Shown piece after piece: positions 8,689-17,759 of a stretch of DNA of 64,000 nt. A program made the position numbers and the translations under genes. The stretch spans positions 1-64,000 of the forward strand of contig JANQGG010000060.1 of the NCBI GenBank assembly GCA_028277445.1. Direction: 5' to 3'. The first letter of the stretch is position 1. Each line of letters starts with the position of its first letter. The stretch is from Chloroherpetonaceae bacterium (GTDB lineage: Bacteria; Bacteroidota; Chlorobiia; Chlorobiales; Chloroherpetonaceae). A model generated the notes under the pieces. It saw only the letters and a program-made list of their open reading frames with translations, did not search any database and was not told the DNA's origin.

Positions 8689-9495
8689 ATGCGTTACTAC
8701 TCAGATCATCCGCTGCACAGTTTTTTCTCAAAAATCACAGTACTCATTGTGTTTTGTTTAAGCCTTCAGCCACAACTTGTAGCGGCAAAAACCAAACCCA
8801 ACGCCATTGATTCGCTTAAAAAGATACTTAGCAAGAACAACCGGAACTATTCGGCGCAGTTAATGCTGGGCTCGCTGTTGTACAAAAAAGGAAAGGTTAA
8901 AGAATCGGCCTGGCATTTTAAAGAAGCCGTTGAGCTTAAACCAACTTCCATAAGAACTCGTTTTATGCTAGCTAAGGCATACAAATCGTTAAAGCATTAC
9001 TCCGATGCCGCCAATACATATCGAATTATAATTAACCAAGACCCGTATCAACTGGATGCATACAATGGCATTGCCGAGTGCTATCTCCATCTTAAAAAAT
9101 ACAATCTGGCTTCTACGGCTTCTTACAATGCCCTTTCATTGGATACCAATTCCGCATCGGCTTATTTATTTTATGGGCGAGCAAAAATTGAGCAAGGTAA
9201 GTATAGAGAAGGCTTGCGTTCAATGACAAAGTCGCTTCAGCTTAATCCGAAAAATGCCTTGGCGTATAAGTATTTAGGCGATGCATTTTTAAAAATGGAA
9301 AACTATCAGGATGCTGTTAAATCGTATCAAAAACATATTAAGTTTCCCGGCGCCAAACCATCGGCGTTTTACCGATTAGGGCTGATCCATGTGAAGCTCA
9401 ATCAAAAAAAAGATGCGTTAACGGTTTATAAACGCCTGAAAATCCTCCATCCAAAACTCAGTAAAAAACTGCTTCAGCGTATTGAAATTATGTAA
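8689..9495 (+). CDS. Exported TPR-repeat protein
   Basis: The 268-aa product has a signal peptide (SKITVLIVFCLSLQPQLVAAK) and about six consecutive TPR units from residue ~50 to the end, e.g. AWHFKEAVELKPTSIRTRFMLAKAYKSL and the units after it. It is likely a periplasmic or outer-membrane-associated scaffold; no catalytic domain is present. An upstream AACTTTTC-TAcccTTAAG element (8661-8677) resembles elements before other genes in this window and may be the promoter. It is followed 102 bases later by a second TPR gene. Confidence 0.8.
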   Translation: MRYYSDHPLHSFFSKITVLIVFCLSLQPQLVAAKTKPNAIDSLKKILSKNNRNYSAQLMLGSLLYKKGKVKESAWHFKEAVELKPTSIRTRFMLAKAYKSLKHYSDAANTYRIIINQDPYQLDAYNGIAECYLHLKKYNLASTASYNALSLDTNSASAYLFYGRAKIEQGKYREGLRSMTKSLQLNPKNALAYKYLGDAFLKMENYQDAVKSYQKHIKFPGAKPSAFYRLGLIHVKLNQKKDALTVYKRLKILHPKLSKKLLQRIEIM

Positions 9496-9597
9496 ATATT
9501 AGTTAAAACTTAGCTAAACTTTCTAATCTTCATCCAATATGGTTTTAAGATTAGTGAGATTTTTTCAAGCTACTTATAACCGTAAATTCACCGTTTC

Positions 9598-10191
9598 ATG
9601 AAACGCGTATTGTATTTTTTAGCCATTGGTTCTTTAGGATATTTGATTTTTGGTTGCCAAGCTGAACAGGGCATTGAAAAGCTTCAGCAAGAGGTTTGGA
9701 AAAATCCTAACAACACAAGAGCATTGTTCAAACTTGGCATGGCATACGGAAGTATTGAGGATTATGAAAATGCCAGCAAAACATTAACCAAATTGATTTT
9801 GATCGATTCAACACATACCTTGGCTTACTCGGCTTTAGGTGCAGCTTATTTTAAAATGGAAAAATATAACCAAGCCACAGAGGCGTTTCAGAAAGTTATT
9901 GTTTTGGACTCAACGAAAGCTGATTATCATTTCGATCTGGCCAATGCATATTTCCAGCTCAAAAAATATCAAAAAGCCTCATTAACTTATGAACATGTTT
10001 TAAAACTTGATTCAGCACAAACCGATACCTACTACAATTTAGGGTTGTGTTATGGTTATATGGGCAATCAAGCTAAAGCTAAAGCTATTTTGAAAAAGCT
10101 AGCGCCGATTAATGCATACTTAAGCGTTAATCTTGAACGTAAGTTGAAAGACATGTTTGAAAACAATTCATCAGATCAAAATCAAAATTAA
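9598..10191 (+). CDS. TPR-repeat lipoprotein
   Basis: The 197-aa product carries a lipoprotein signal with lipobox IFGC (Cys at about residue 20). It is followed by about four TPR units (GMAYGSIEDYENASKTLTKLI, AAYFKMEKYNQATEAFQKVI, ANAYFQLKKYQKASLTYEHVL, LGLCYGYMGNQAKAKAILKKL). It is a membrane-anchored protein-interaction module similar in design to its upstream neighbour. The stop is only 12 bases before the ugd start, so it is probably co-transcribed with ugd and may serve the envelope polysaccharide pathway; that link is inference. Confidence 0.82.
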   Translation: MKRVLYFLAIGSLGYLIFGCQAEQGIEKLQQEVWKNPNNTRALFKLGMAYGSIEDYENASKTLTKLILIDSTHTLAYSALGAAYFKMEKYNQATEAFQKVIVLDSTKADYHFDLANAYFQLKKYQKASLTYEHVLKLDSAQTDTYYNLGLCYGYMGNQAKAKAILKKLAPINAYLSVNLERKLKDMFENNSSDQNQN

Positions 10192-10203
10192 ATTTAACCA
10201 GTT

Positions 10204-11514
10204 ATGAAAAAAGTTGCTGTCATTGGAACCGGTTATGTTGGCCTGGTTGCCGGGACATGTTTTGCTGAAACGGGAAATGATGTCATTTGTGTAGATATTG
10301 ATCAACACAAAGTTGAAAAGCTCTCATCAGGGTTTGTTACGATCTATGAACCCGGACTTGAAGTTATTTTCAAACGCAACCTCCGTGAAGATCGCCTTCA
10401 TTTTACAACCGATCTGAAATATGCCATAGACAACTGTAAAACCATCTTTTTAGCTCTGCCCACACCACCCGACGAAGATGGATCTGCAGACCTTAAATAT
10501 GTTTTAGGCGTAGCAGAAAACATCGGAAAAATCATAACCGAATATAAAGTTGTTGTCAATAAAAGCACCGTTCCAGTTGGTACGGCCAAAAAAGTCCGTG
10601 ATAAAATTGCTGAAAATGCCACCTGCAATTTTGATGTGGTAAGCAATCCTGAATTTTTGCGCGAAGGCGTAGCCGTGGATGACTTTTTAAAACCCGACCG
10701 CGTTGTTATCGGCAGTTCATCTCCTCGTGCTATTGAAATCATGAAAGAACTCTATGATCCATTTGTACGTCAAGGCAACCCAATCATCGTGATGGACGAG
10801 CCCAGTGCAGAGATGACAAAATATACCGCAAATTCCATGCTTGCGCTTCGGATTTCGTTCATGAATGAAATCGCCAATTTATGCGACAAAGTCGGCGCTA
10901 ATGTGGATATGGTTCGCCGTGGAATCGGAACGGATTTCCGCATTGGCAAGCATTTTCTTTATTCCGGTGTGGGCTATGGCGGCAGTTGCTTTCCAAAAGA
11001 TGTTAAAGCATTGATCAAAACTGCCGGGGACTATGATTACAATTTTAAAATCCTAAAATCCGCCGAAGAAATCAATGACTGTCAAAAGCATATCCTGGTT
11101 AAAAAAATGGAATCTTACTATGGCGGGCCTAGCGCTTTAGAGGGAAAAACCTTTGCTATTTGGGGTCTGTCATTTAAACCCAATACCGATGATATCCGCG
11201 AAGCGCCTGCATTGGTGATCATTGACGACTTGCTTGGCTATGGTTCAAAAATCCAAGCTTACGATCCTGAAGCTATGGATAATGTTAAACCTAAGTATCA
11301 GGATAAAATCACCTTTTCTGATACCTTGTACGGTACCCTTGAAAATGCCGATGCCCTGTTAATTGTTACGGAATGGAACGAATTCAGAAATCCGAATTTT
11401 GATAAAATTGATGAAAGGCTTAAATCCAAAACCATCTTTGATGGACGAAACGTGTTTGACCCTAACAAAATGAAAGCTATGGGGTACGACTATTTCAGTA
11501 TCGGCCGGCCTTGA
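10204..11514 (+). CDS. ugd: UDP-glucose 6-dehydrogenase
   Basis: The enzyme oxidises UDP-glucose to UDP-glucuronate with two NAD+, supplying precursor for polysaccharides and LPS modification. The 436-aa protein has the N-terminal Rossmann motif VAVIGTGYVGLVAGTCFAE, the segment STVPVGTA, EFLREGVAVDDFLKPDRVVIG, and the active-site motif GVGYGGSCFPKDVKAL containing the catalytic Cys. The C-terminal UDP-binding domain begins with AIWGLSFKPNTDDIREAPA and includes DGRNVFDP. A terminator follows. Confidence 0.96.
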   Translation: MKKVAVIGTGYVGLVAGTCFAETGNDVICVDIDQHKVEKLSSGFVTIYEPGLEVIFKRNLREDRLHFTTDLKYAIDNCKTIFLALPTPPDEDGSADLKYVLGVAENIGKIITEYKVVVNKSTVPVGTAKKVRDKIAENATCNFDVVSNPEFLREGVAVDDFLKPDRVVIGSSSPRAIEIMKELYDPFVRQGNPIIVMDEPSAEMTKYTANSMLALRISFMNEIANLCDKVGANVDMVRRGIGTDFRIGKHFLYSGVGYGGSCFPKDVKALIKTAGDYDYNFKILKSAEEINDCQKHILVKKMESYYGGPSALEGKTFAIWGLSFKPNTDDIREAPALVIIDDLLGYGSKIQAYDPEAMDNVKPKYQDKITFSDTLYGTLENADALLIVTEWNEFRNPNFDKIDERLKSKTIFDGRNVFDPNKMKAMGYDYFSIGRP

Positions 11515-11540
11515 TAATTTCTTCATTTCAACTGTTTAAA

Positions 11541-11575
11541 AAAGGTACTTTGGTCTTTCAAGGTACCTTTTATTA
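11541..11575 (+). terminator. Terminator after ugd
   Basis: An 8-bp perfect stem AAAGGTAC/GTACCTTT with a 14-base loop is followed by a T-rich tract (TATTATTTTA), 27 bases after the ugd stop. Confidence 0.75.
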
Positions 11576-11620
11576 TTTTATACCATTTATTTCCGAATTT
11601 AGGACTATAACACCTTAGCA

Positions 11621-12343
11621 TTGCTCAAACTATCTGAATTAGCGGGAGGTTTATACATTGTCGCAACGCCAATTGGCAATCTTGAAGACATCACTTACCG
11701 TGCGCTTCGAGTATTAAATCAAGCCGACATTCTGGCATGTGAAGATACACGGCAAACCAAAAAATTGCTTACCCATTTTAAAATCACACCAAAAAAGCTG
11801 CTGAGTTACCATAACTTTAATGAAAACAAACAAGGCCAACATTTACTTTCAGAGCTGAAGTCAGGAAAAATTGTAGCATTGGTTTCCGATGCAGGCACTC
11901 CATGCGTTTCGGACCCGGGATTTTTTTTGGTTCGATTGGCCCATCAGCACAGCATCCCGGTATATCCAATACCTGGCGCTAGCGCCTTAACCGCAGCGAT
12001 GTCGATATCACCCATTCCGATGAATCGCTTTCATTTTGAAGGTTTTTTACCACATAAAAAAGGACGGCAAACCCGGCTCAAAAGCCTCGCTGAGCTTGAA
12101 GACAGTATCGTGTTTTATGAATCTCCGTTTCGCGTCCTGAAACTTTGTGATGAACTTTTAACGTATTTTGGCGACCGTCAGGCAATGATTTGCCGGGAAC
12201 TCAGCAAATTGCATGAAGAACATTTTATAGGACAGCTTTCAAGCCTTAAACAGCAACTCTCCGAAAAAAACATTCGCGGAGAATTTGTGCTGCTTGTTGA
12301 AGGCAAACACTCTTTTTTAAAAACATCATCGTCTCATCATTAA
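11621..12343 (+). CDS. rsmI: 16S rRNA (cytidine-1402-2'-O)-methyltransferase
   Basis: RsmI methylates the ribose of C1402 in 16S rRNA using SAM. Hallmarks are YIVATPIGNLEDITYRALRVL, CEDTRQTKKLL, VALVSDAGTPCVSDPG, PIPGASALTAA and FEGFLPHKKGRQTRL. I used the TTG at 11621 because an in-frame stop lies at 11600 and no ATG or GTG precedes the conserved motifs. At 240 aa it is shorter than the roughly 280-290 aa of enterobacterial RsmI and lacks the small C-terminal extension, a form found in several phyla. It is followed 4 bases later by panC. Confidence 0.93.
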   Translation: MLKLSELAGGLYIVATPIGNLEDITYRALRVLNQADILACEDTRQTKKLLTHFKITPKKLLSYHNFNENKQGQHLLSELKSGKIVALVSDAGTPCVSDPGFFLVRLAHQHSIPVYPIPGASALTAAMSISPIPMNRFHFEGFLPHKKGRQTRLKSLAELEDSIVFYESPFRVLKLCDELLTYFGDRQAMICRELSKLHEEHFIGQLSSLKQQLSEKNIRGEFVLLVEGKHSFLKTSSSHH

Positions 12344-12347
12344 CGCC

Positions 12348-13199
12348 ATGAAAATTATTCATACTGTAGCCGAAATGCAGGCTCATTCGGAATCGCTTCG
12401 AAATAATGGGCAAACGCTTGCTGTTGTACCAACGATGGGTGCATTGCATGCCGGTCACCTGAGTTTGGTTAAACTGGCCAAATCGCGTGCCGATCAGGTT
12501 ATTTTAAGCGTATTTGTAAATCCGTTGCAGTTTGGCGCAAATGAAGATTTTGATAAATACCCGCGCGATATCAAAAACGATGAACACCTCGCCCGACAAG
12601 CCGGCGTGGATATTTTGTTCTACCCCAGCCGGAAGGAACTCTACCCGGAGCATTACCACAGTTATGTCTGTGTGGATACCCTAACCGAGTATTTTGAAGG
12701 CGATATCCGGCCAGATCATTTCAAAGGCGTTACCACCGTTGTGAGTAAGTTGTTTAATATCACCAAACCTCATGTTGCGGTTTTTGGCGAAAAAGACGCC
12801 CAACAATTGGCCGTAATCAGAAAAATGACCAGGGATCTTAATTTTGATATCGATATCCTTGCCGGATCGATTGTGCGGGAAAAAGACGGGCTGGCGATGA
12901 GCTCTCGAAATGTTTACCTCTCCAAAGCTGCGCGCGTTGAAGCCACCATATTGTTTAAAACCATTGAACTGGTGAAATCATCCTTAAACAATGGTTTTCA
13001 CGATATCGAAGCGCTCCTGGCCCAGGCTAAAACGAACCTTAAGAAAGCACCTCTAGCAACTGTTGATTATGTACAACTGGTTGACGCCGAAACCTTTAAA
13101 CCCGCACAATCCTTACTTCAGGGGAAAGCGTATATCTTTATTTTAGCGGTAAAGTTCGGATCAACAAGGCTGTTGGATAATCTGCATTTTACAATGTAG
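12348..13199 (+). CDS. panC: Pantothenate synthetase (pantoate-beta-alanine ligase)
   Basis: PanC joins pantoate and beta-alanine with ATP, the last step of vitamin B5 synthesis. The 283-aa protein shows PTMGALHAGHLSLVKLAK with the HIGH-like HxGH motif, VFVNPLQFGANEDFDKYPR, FGEKDAQQLAVIRKM and the KMSKS-equivalent region REKDGLAMSSRNVYLS. It lies 4 bases after rsmI, and its stop is 5 bases from the convergent PorV-like gene. Confidence 0.97.
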   Translation: MKIIHTVAEMQAHSESLRNNGQTLAVVPTMGALHAGHLSLVKLAKSRADQVILSVFVNPLQFGANEDFDKYPRDIKNDEHLARQAGVDILFYPSRKELYPEHYHSYVCVDTLTEYFEGDIRPDHFKGVTTVVSKLFNITKPHVAVFGEKDAQQLAVIRKMTRDLNFDIDILAGSIVREKDGLAMSSRNVYLSKAARVEATILFKTIELVKSSLNNGFHDIEALLAQAKTNLKKAPLATVDYVQLVDAETFKPAQSLLQGKAYIFILAVKFGSTRLLDNLHFTM

Positions 13200-13204
13200 A
13201 CACC

Positions 13205-14257
13205 TTATAACATTAGCTTCAGCGTGAAAACGTGGTTTCCTGAAAAGTAGCGAGCCGATCGGTATGCGTAGTCGAACTCAACATGCGTGTTTTGAACAGC
13301 ATAACGAACGCCGCATCCCAACGCAAAACTTGAAGAGTACACGCTATGCTCATCCTGCTCCAGATCGTATTCATAACCCGAACGCAAAAAGAATTGTGCT
13401 CTGAAAGCATATTCCAAACCCAGATGAAGATCATCGCTTTGAAAGCTATGCTGAGCGTAACTGAGCATCCATCTAAGTTCGTTCATTGGATTAAGCTCAA
13501 CATCGCCGGCTATTGATAGATCAAACATCGTGGGTAGCTCAAACTCAGCGGTTTTGATTTCGGTTTGCAAGTCGCTTTGATCGCTATCCAAAGAATTTCC
13601 GCTAAAGCGAAGGTTTGGCCCGAAATTGCGAACCGACAAACCCAACCAAACATTAAACGGGGTATGAACCTGAAGTCCAAGATCAAAGGCAACGCCACTG
13701 GCCAGGGATTGTACAATTTCTTCATGAATGTATTTCAGGCTTGCCCCGATAAAGACACGTTCGTTGAGCGATCTTGCCCAGGAAAGCGCGCCAACAAAAA
13801 ACGTGGGTGAATAACTGCGGCCAAGCCTACCTTCGGGATCATCGTTTGTGGTTAATGGTATATCCCCAAAATCAATCGATTGGAAAGTGAGGCCAAACGC
13901 GCCGAACTTGCTGATCTCTATTGCGCCGGCAACGTTGTGCATTTGAATATCAGCGATATAGGACATGGTTGATGCCATAATTTCCGGGTTGGCGGCGCGC
14001 GCAAGTCCAGCCGGATTCCAATACATTGCCTCAGCGCCACTAACACTAGCCCCGATTGCACCGGCAAGCCCTACGCTTTTTGCGCCAACCGGTATCAGAA
14101 GCTCGGTAGCGCCGGCCGAACCGCTCCGATTGTCAGTTTGAGCAAAAACGGGATTCAATGCCGCTTGCAAACATAAAATGCTTAACATGCCAAGCAAAGT
14201 AACACTTATGCGCAACCACGTCTTCAAACTGGCTATCCTATGATTTAAACCTTTCAT
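13205..14257 (-). CDS. PorV/PorQ family outer-membrane protein (T9SS-associated)
   Basis: The 350-aa protein has a signal peptide (ILCLQAALNPVFAQ) and the family's N-terminal block SAGATELLIPVGAKSVGLAGAIGASVSGAEAMYWNPAGLA, followed by alternating beta-barrel strands to the C-terminus. In Bacteroidetes PorV shuttles T9SS cargo to the attachment complex; the wider family is common across FCB phyla. I prefer the ATG at 14257, 2 bases after the stop of the upstream gene, over a TTG at 14263. It ends the four-gene minus-strand operon whose other members include two T9SS-tailed proteins, consistent with a role in their surface delivery. Confidence 0.82.
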   Translation of the reverse strand: MKGLNHRIASLKTWLRISVTLLGMLSILCLQAALNPVFAQTDNRSGSAGATELLIPVGAKSVGLAGAIGASVSGAEAMYWNPAGLARAANPEIMASTMSYIADIQMHNVAGAIEISKFGAFGLTFQSIDFGDIPLTTNDDPEGRLGRSYSPTFFVGALSWARSLNERVFIGASLKYIHEEIVQSLASGVAFDLGLQVHTPFNVWLGLSVRNFGPNLRFSGNSLDSDQSDLQTEIKTAEFELPTMFDLSIAGDVELNPMNELRWMLSYAQHSFQSDDLHLGLEYAFRAQFFLRSGYEYDLEQDEHSVYSSSFALGCGVRYAVQNTHVEFDYAYRSARYFSGNHVFTLKLML

Positions 14258-14259
14258 TC

Positions 14260-17200
14260 TCAAAAATTATTTTCCCGGTTTTCGCGCTGAACAATGGCTA
14301 ATTTTAAAACTTTACTGCCAACCGGCGTTTCAACATGCACAATGTACATACCACTGGCCACCGGTACGCCGCTCTGGTTTTTGAGATTCCAATCCTCCAA
14401 ACTGGTATGATGCGATTCTTTTCGGCGAATGGTTCGAACCAGCTCGCCATTGAGCGTAAAAATGCGAATGGTGCACGTTGGCGGTAAATTATTGAATGTC
14501 ACAAGGGTTTCCCGAACGGACCGTTCGCGCATGCTGTATCCAAAATAGGGATTGGGAAACACGCCGATCTTATCTAAATGTTGTTTTGCAATCTCATTGC
14601 CGGTTTGAATGCCTTCCAATTCAAAACGATACACCGTGGCAGGCGTGAGTTTATAATTTGGGGTGATCACAATCCGGTCACCTTCTTTAAAGGTTTTCGG
14701 ATTGCCATTGCCATCCGTATCCTGCCTCAGCCAAAGCATATACTGAATATCCAGCTTATCCTGATCGCGGGCAAAAAGGCGTGGCGTACCTAACAGTTTA
14801 TCCGTGTAACGATAGGTTGAAATCAGTGTATCGGGTTGATCCGGGTTGTAACGCGTAGCCGTGATGCATATGAGCTCCTGACCCCCGGAAAGCGAAGCGT
14901 TCGGGTTCCACGCGCCATCCACGGAACCGCCATCCTCAAACGGATCGTTGCGCTCGGTGATGAGCACATGAAGCTGTCCCAGGCGCTCGCCGGTTTCGGG
15001 ATCAAGCTCAAAAACCCTAAACGGGACTTTCGGATGCGGATTCAGGTTTTCCTGGAACGGCCCGAATGCACTTTTTTTAAACTGTTGAATCAATGGCGAA
15101 CCTGTGGTATCAATCTGAGCGCCAAAACTTGGCTCATAAATCATCTTTGCCAAAGGCTGATTAACATCCAATTGCGCGGGATTAATGTTCAACACATACC
15201 GATAGGCCAACTGCTGCTTTTGAATATCATGTGTGAATTCAATTTCAACAGGTTTCAAATCCTCGGGCTTTACCGTTGAGCCGGGCAATGTTCCGGTAAA
15301 CAAATTTTTCACCGGATACCAAATTGCACCGTTGCCGCTTTCGCTGCCCATCACCGAACTTTGAAACGCCAAATTGGTTTCGCTTGGGCCATAACCTTTA
15401 TAAAGCATGGCTTTGGGTAGAAAAAAACGATTTTCTATAGGTTCATAGCTTAAGGGATACGGACGCTGCTGACCATCGGTTCGCAATCCCAACGGACTTT
15501 GCTTAACGGTAATATGAACGCCATAATAGGATTGCGGCAAAGCGTTTTCCGAGCCTTGTTGCGAAACAACCAATGAATCCATAGTTTGATCCAATTCATT
15601 GCGAGCAATGCCGTTATTGGACAGATCAACCAATTGCCACAAACTCCCGAATTCATCAATAATCCTGACTTCATAATTCCCGGATTTAACGGTTAAAGGA
15701 TTGATAATATCCACACGAACATTATCGTCGCCGCCAAACTTTAATCGCTGGGTTTGAACCTCATCTTCGGGTTCATACGGCAACCGGATTGTGGAAACCG
15801 GTTTTTGAGGAATAGCGACCAATGGTATATCCAGGCTTTCCAAATATGCTGGCGCGGTTCTCGGATTGGGATGATCGGGATATGGCGATTTTTCCAACTG
15901 GTAGGGATTGATATAATAAGCCGTTAGCCCAAAATAATACCGCCGGCCATTTATAAACGGTTTATTACCGAACTCATCTTTTTGTAACAACGCATTATGT
16001 TTAACGCCGGAATCCGTTCCTTGGATCACCGTTGCCACAACGGTTTGGGTTTGGCCGTTAAGTTCAACTTCCGTTTCGGAAATGATATCGGTGATGCCAT
16101 CCTTTTTATCAAATACCCGAATGGGTTTAAACGCATCTTCTTTGCCATCCACACTCCGATACTGGTACAGCACATACCCCTGAAATTCGTACCGGTCCAA
16201 TGAATCCTCAGCGCCAGGGCGAGTTAAAATACCCTGCTCCAAAGCCGGCGTGTAAGAAGGATTGTTGGGATTTGGATCAAGCCAGTTTAAGACCAACGCC
16301 TGATCGAGTTCCGTGACGCTGAGCTTTGGCGCATTTGCATATGGGATTTGAAATCCGGCGTCAAAAACGCCCTGGGCAACCTCGTCGGTTTTTTTAAGCT
16401 CAGTGACAGAATTTACATGACTTGTTCCGCGAGCCACCAAAACCGCGCAATAGACCACCTGGGTATCGCCGGCAGCCATATCAAACGGGCCTGTACTGAG
16501 CACATGGCGCTTATCATTTTTATCCGCAAACGGTTCTACCAAAGGCGATGAAGGATTGGATTCGGGATCTGCCGGATACATGAATTTGGAGCCCGAAACC
16601 ACGCCCGGCAACGGATTTCCAAAACGATCGCGTCCCAAAAAATAATTATAGACCTCCCGTGGTTTACCGGATTGCGGATCGGCATCGGCGGCATCTACGG
16701 TATTGTTGAACCGGACAAATCCTGTTGCATTTAACGTGTCGAGTCCGTTCTGACGCTTAACAATCGGGCCTTGAAAAAAATCCACCCCAATTGCCGGCGG
16801 CGCTTGGCCATACACCTGATCGCTGTTTGAGGCATTGTAGGTAAACCCAAGACCTAACGAGGTATCGCAGCCCACAAGATCATCCACCAAATTTCCGACA
16901 TCATGATCGCTAAAAATTCCGATATAGCAATTTTTCCACCGTCCTTTGTTTGGTTTTAGTGGATCGGGCACATGCTTATTGATAATTTCGAACCTGAAGA
17001 ATATCATTCGGCCCAATGCCCCGGCTCTTTGATACGCAAATGCCGTTTGCCTGATTTCGCAACCCATCGGCTGAGCGCTGAATATTCGGCCATCCTGACG
17101 CATGTCATTATACACGCACCATGTGGTTTGGTCGCCAAAGAGTTTTGGAACTTTGTTGCCAAATTGATCCAACTTCGGAACAGGCTTTCCGAAGGCATCC

Positions 17201-17754
17201 AGGCTATCGCCCGATCCATCCGATTTTTGGAGCGCTTCATACGGCGCGCCGTCTTCAAACGGCCAATCGCGATAATCGGGATTTGAGTTGGCATCATCTC
17301 CACGCTGAATTCGATAAATCCGGTATTTTGATAAATTCGGATTATCCGGTTCAATTGTGCCGTCAGGATTTTGAAGAATTTTTCCCGGCACAAACTCCGA
17401 TCCATCAATGATGTTTCGTACGGCGGCGGTTCGAATGTCGGATGTATCGCCTTCGAACTGACAAGCCAGCCAAGGCGCCATCATAAACGCTATGGTTTTT
17501 CCAGAGTTAATTGGCCATTCCAGTCCCGGGCCGGATGTTGCGGCTTGTAACAACACCCCTTGATTGCTGATCCATGCCCGCAATTGATTGATATCAAGGG
17601 CCGGCAAACGCTCAACACCCATTACCCGATTTTGCTTTGGCTGTTTGGTTGGAACGCCTTTAGCCAAACTTTGCATGGGCAAGCAGCACATGCTTAAAAA
17701 AAACGCTAGCCAAAAGCATTTCAAACGGGAATGGTTTAATGGGTTTATTTTCAT
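14260..17754 (-). CDS. Very large (1164 aa) secreted protein with T9SS-type C-terminal domain, function unknown
   Basis: A signal peptide (CFWLAFFLSMCCLPMQSLAKG) opens the protein. No catalytic domain is recognised. Internal segments are typical of FCB surface proteins: a fibronectin-like stretch about residue 470-600 (PKLSVTELDQALVLNWLDPNPNNP, then YEFQGYVLYQY). The last ~90 residues form a sorting domain, from IGVFPNPYFGYSMRE through CTIRIFTLNGELVRTIRR to SGVPVASGMYIVHVETP and KVLKLAIV. The gene lies between a TonB receptor (5 bases upstream) and a PorV-like gene, so it is probably a surface component working with that receptor; the substrate is unknown. Confidence 0.75.
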   Translation of the reverse strand: MKINPLNHSRLKCFWLAFFLSMCCLPMQSLAKGVPTKQPKQNRVMGVERLPALDINQLRAWISNQGVLLQAATSGPGLEWPINSGKTIAFMMAPWLACQFEGDTSDIRTAAVRNIIDGSEFVPGKILQNPDGTIEPDNPNLSKYRIYRIQRGDDANSNPDYRDWPFEDGAPYEALQKSDGSGDSLDAFGKPVPKLDQFGNKVPKLFGDQTTWCVYNDMRQDGRIFSAQPMGCEIRQTAFAYQRAGALGRMIFFRFEIINKHVPDPLKPNKGRWKNCYIGIFSDHDVGNLVDDLVGCDTSLGLGFTYNASNSDQVYGQAPPAIGVDFFQGPIVKRQNGLDTLNATGFVRFNNTVDAADADPQSGKPREVYNYFLGRDRFGNPLPGVVSGSKFMYPADPESNPSSPLVEPFADKNDKRHVLSTGPFDMAAGDTQVVYCAVLVARGTSHVNSVTELKKTDEVAQGVFDAGFQIPYANAPKLSVTELDQALVLNWLDPNPNNPSYTPALEQGILTRPGAEDSLDRYEFQGYVLYQYRSVDGKEDAFKPIRVFDKKDGITDIISETEVELNGQTQTVVATVIQGTDSGVKHNALLQKDEFGNKPFINGRRYYFGLTAYYINPYQLEKSPYPDHPNPRTAPAYLESLDIPLVAIPQKPVSTIRLPYEPEDEVQTQRLKFGGDDNVRVDIINPLTVKSGNYEVRIIDEFGSLWQLVDLSNNGIARNELDQTMDSLVVSQQGSENALPQSYYGVHITVKQSPLGLRTDGQQRPYPLSYEPIENRFFLPKAMLYKGYGPSETNLAFQSSVMGSESGNGAIWYPVKNLFTGTLPGSTVKPEDLKPVEIEFTHDIQKQQLAYRYVLNINPAQLDVNQPLAKMIYEPSFGAQIDTTGSPLIQQFKKSAFGPFQENLNPHPKVPFRVFELDPETGERLGQLHVLITERNDPFEDGGSVDGAWNPNASLSGGQELICITATRYNPDQPDTLISTYRYTDKLLGTPRLFARDQDKLDIQYMLWLRQDTDGNGNPKTFKEGDRIVITPNYKLTPATVYRFELEGIQTGNEIAKQHLDKIGVFPNPYFGYSMRERSVRETLVTFNNLPPTCTIRIFTLNGELVRTIRRKESHHTSLEDWNLKNQSGVPVASGMYIVHVETPVGSKVLKLAIVQRENRENNF

Positions 17755-17759
17755 AGCGT

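Noticed and set aside
14836-17411. Several long open frames antisense to the 1164-aa T9SS gene
   Set aside because: They mirror the codon pattern of the real gene, lack family features and have no spacing or ribosome-binding sites of their own.
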